Shown: positions 5,936 through 7,284 of the stretch, piece after piece
Layout of the letters: each line of letters starts with the position of its first letter
Numbering within the stretch: position 1 is the first letter of the stretch
NCBI GenBank assembly: GCA_900316595.1
Contig: ONDN01000024.1
Coordinates: 1-7,284 of the forward strand
From: an uncultured Mycoplasmataceae bacterium
GTDB taxonomy: Bacteria; Bacillota_I; Bacilli_A; Mycoplasmatales; Mycoplasmoidaceae
Direction of reading: 5' to 3'
Length of the DNA stretch: 7,284 nucleotides
The notes under the pieces: generated by a model
What the model was told of the DNA's origin: nothing
Database searches by the model: none
Seen by the model: only the letters and a program-made list of their open reading frames with translations
Translations under genes and position numbers: made by a program

Positions 5936-7284
5936 TATCAGTATCGAATAAGTTTTTAGGGAATTTCTTTACTTTATTATCTTCTTGATTATTTAAATCA
6001 ACAATAAGTTGCTGATCTGATTGGTTGTTATTTTCATTAAAACTAAATACATTTGCAGTATTAATCTTTGATGAAGTAACTTTACTAATCCGTGTATCTT
6101 TATCACCTAAAGGAACTTCCGAAGGATTAATGAATTGTAAACTATTTGTATCATCAACATATTGAATTACATCACTTTTCTTAGTTAAATAAACACCTGT
6201 GATATATGAAATATTAGATTTTGGTTGATTTACTAAACTTACACCTTTACTTGGACGATTTTGAATTGGTATATCAGTAGTATGAATGCGCTTCATACCA
6301 TTTTGTGAAACAAATAAAACAGAATCATTAATATTTGAATCATAATAACCAATAATACCAGCAATATCAATACCAGGTGCCATATTCATGGCCTTTACAC
6401 CACTAGCGTTTCTTGATACTAATGAAATTTGGTTTTGTTTAGTTGCATACCCATAACCCTGGGTATTGATAATACCGATATTGATTTCATCAGATTCATT
6501 AGGTAATATTAAGCAATCAATCAATTTATCATCACTTAACTGCATTACTCTTGAACTCTTAATTAATCTTGAAATACCTAAATCTTTGATTAAAGTTCTT
6601 TTAATCATACCTTTAGAACTTACTAATACTAAACATCTTGGATCATTAATATTGTTATCATAGTTAAATCCAGTGATAATTTTTTCATCAGGAGCTAAAT
6701 TAATTAATGTATTAATATGAACACCAATGTCTTTTCATTTAATTTGTTCAATTTTGAATGTTGGAATGCTAATGAAATTACCATGTGAAGTGATTAAAAC
6801 AGTTTTATCTTTTTGGTTGGAAATAAATTGACATACTGGTATATCACCATTTTTAATTTCTATTGTTTTATATTCAACATTTGAATATGTTTGCAATGAA
6901 ACAGATTTTAAATAACCATCACGTGTGCAAATAACAACCATTTTGCGATCATCAATTGTATCGCTTTCATCAATTTGAATTTTTTCATTTTCATTAGAAA
7001 TCAAACTTTTACGAGGGTAACCAAATTCCTTTTTATATATCCGTAGTTGGTTTTTGATGTAGTTATTTCTGTATTGAATATTTTCAATTAATAATTTAAA
7101 TTGTTCAATATCAGTAATTAACTGGTTTAGCTCTTCCTTTAATGATGAAACATCAGTATTAGATAAACGGTATAAACGTAAGTTTACAATTGCTTCAGCT
7201 TGTAAGTTTGTAAATGATAAATGATCTATTATTTTTTGTTTAGCATCTTCTTTATTACTTGCACGACGAATTATTTCTACAACA
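5922..7284 (-). CDS. parC: DNA topoisomerase IV subunit A, C-terminal part (5' end outside window)
   Basis: Topoisomerase IV unlinks daughter chromosomes; ParC is its DNA-breaking and DNA-binding subunit. Only the last 453 residues are present, so the catalytic Tyr is outside. Fragment residues 1-90 are the coiled-coil/tower end, with QAEAIVNLRLYRLSNTD (28-44). LYRLSNTD is the ParC form; GyrA usually has LxRLTGLE. Residues 98-400 form a beta-pinwheel with repeated blades such as VVICTRDGYLKSVSL, TVLITSHGNFISI, CLVLVSSKGMIKRT, IGIINTQGYGYAT and VLFVSQNGMKRI. No GyrA box (QRRGGKG type) is visible, which argues for topoisomerase IV over gyrase. One TGA (6737-6735) is read as Trp in KWKDIGVH. The final 50 or so residues are an Asn/Asp/Gln-rich tail. 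It is the most upstream visible gene of the operon, overlapping or abutting nadD-yqeK. Confidence 0.95.

Noticed and set aside
6466..6663. 65-codon plus-strand reading frame
   Set aside because: It is antisense to the conserved ParC pinwheel, with no ribosome binding site or family resemblance.
1..7284. Mobile element, CRISPR array, phage or defence system
   Set aside because: No transposase, integrase, spaced direct repeats or defence-type domains are visible; every stretch is explained by core-type genes apart from one unknown membrane protein.

Overview
This AT-rich window comes from a mollicute (Mycoplasma in the wide sense) that reads UGA as tryptophan. Almost every gene on it is interrupted by TGA codons that fall where its family has Trp or another aromatic residue, for example TGTGFKWMGN in the phosphohexomutase and KWKDIGVH in ParC. 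Read with the standard code, nearly every gene would break into pieces; read with code 4, the window holds seven intact or edge-truncated proteins and one tRNA with almost no spare sequence. The NadD-YqeK fusion, the very short ComEC and the weak Shine-Dalgarno signals suggest the pneumoniae/Ureaplasma/penetrans side of the group. The genus cannot be settled by eye.

Layout. A class II tRNA-Tyr(GTA) (minus strand, cut at its 3' end by the window edge) lies 38 bases downstream of greA (minus). A 127-base intergenic region, the only one longer than 40 bases, separates greA from a divergent plus-strand phosphoglucomutase/phosphomannomutase gene (manB type). This region holds TATAAT boxes facing both ways and a perfect 17-base palindrome in the presumed manB leader. 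manB converges on the last gene of a minus-strand operon, and the two coding regions overlap by 14 bases. From its upstream end that operon reads parC (3' part only), a fused nadD-yqeK gene, mtnN (MTA/SAH nucleosidase), an unrecognised four-helix membrane protein, and a minimal comEC. Junctions within the operon are tight: a 14-base overlap (or 4-base gap), a 1-base gap, an 8-base overlap and a 20-base gap. This points to one transcript with translational coupling.

How the genes fit together. ParC is the DNA-binding subunit of topoisomerase IV and GreA rescues stalled RNA polymerase. NadD makes the NAD precursor deamido-NAD, the fused YqeK domain is expected to hydrolyse Ap4A, and MtnN recycles S-adenosylmethionine by-products. 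The phosphohexomutase supplies hexose-1-phosphate for glycolipid or polysaccharide synthesis, and ComEC is a DNA-translocation channel homologue. The succession nadD-yqeK...comEC resembles the yqe-comE cluster of Bacillus with rsfS, comEA and comEB gone and the other genes in their place. I see no insertion sequence, CRISPR array, phage gene or wholly new system. The least explained items are the four-helix membrane protein, the manB leader palindrome, and a possible hairpin over the comEC start.
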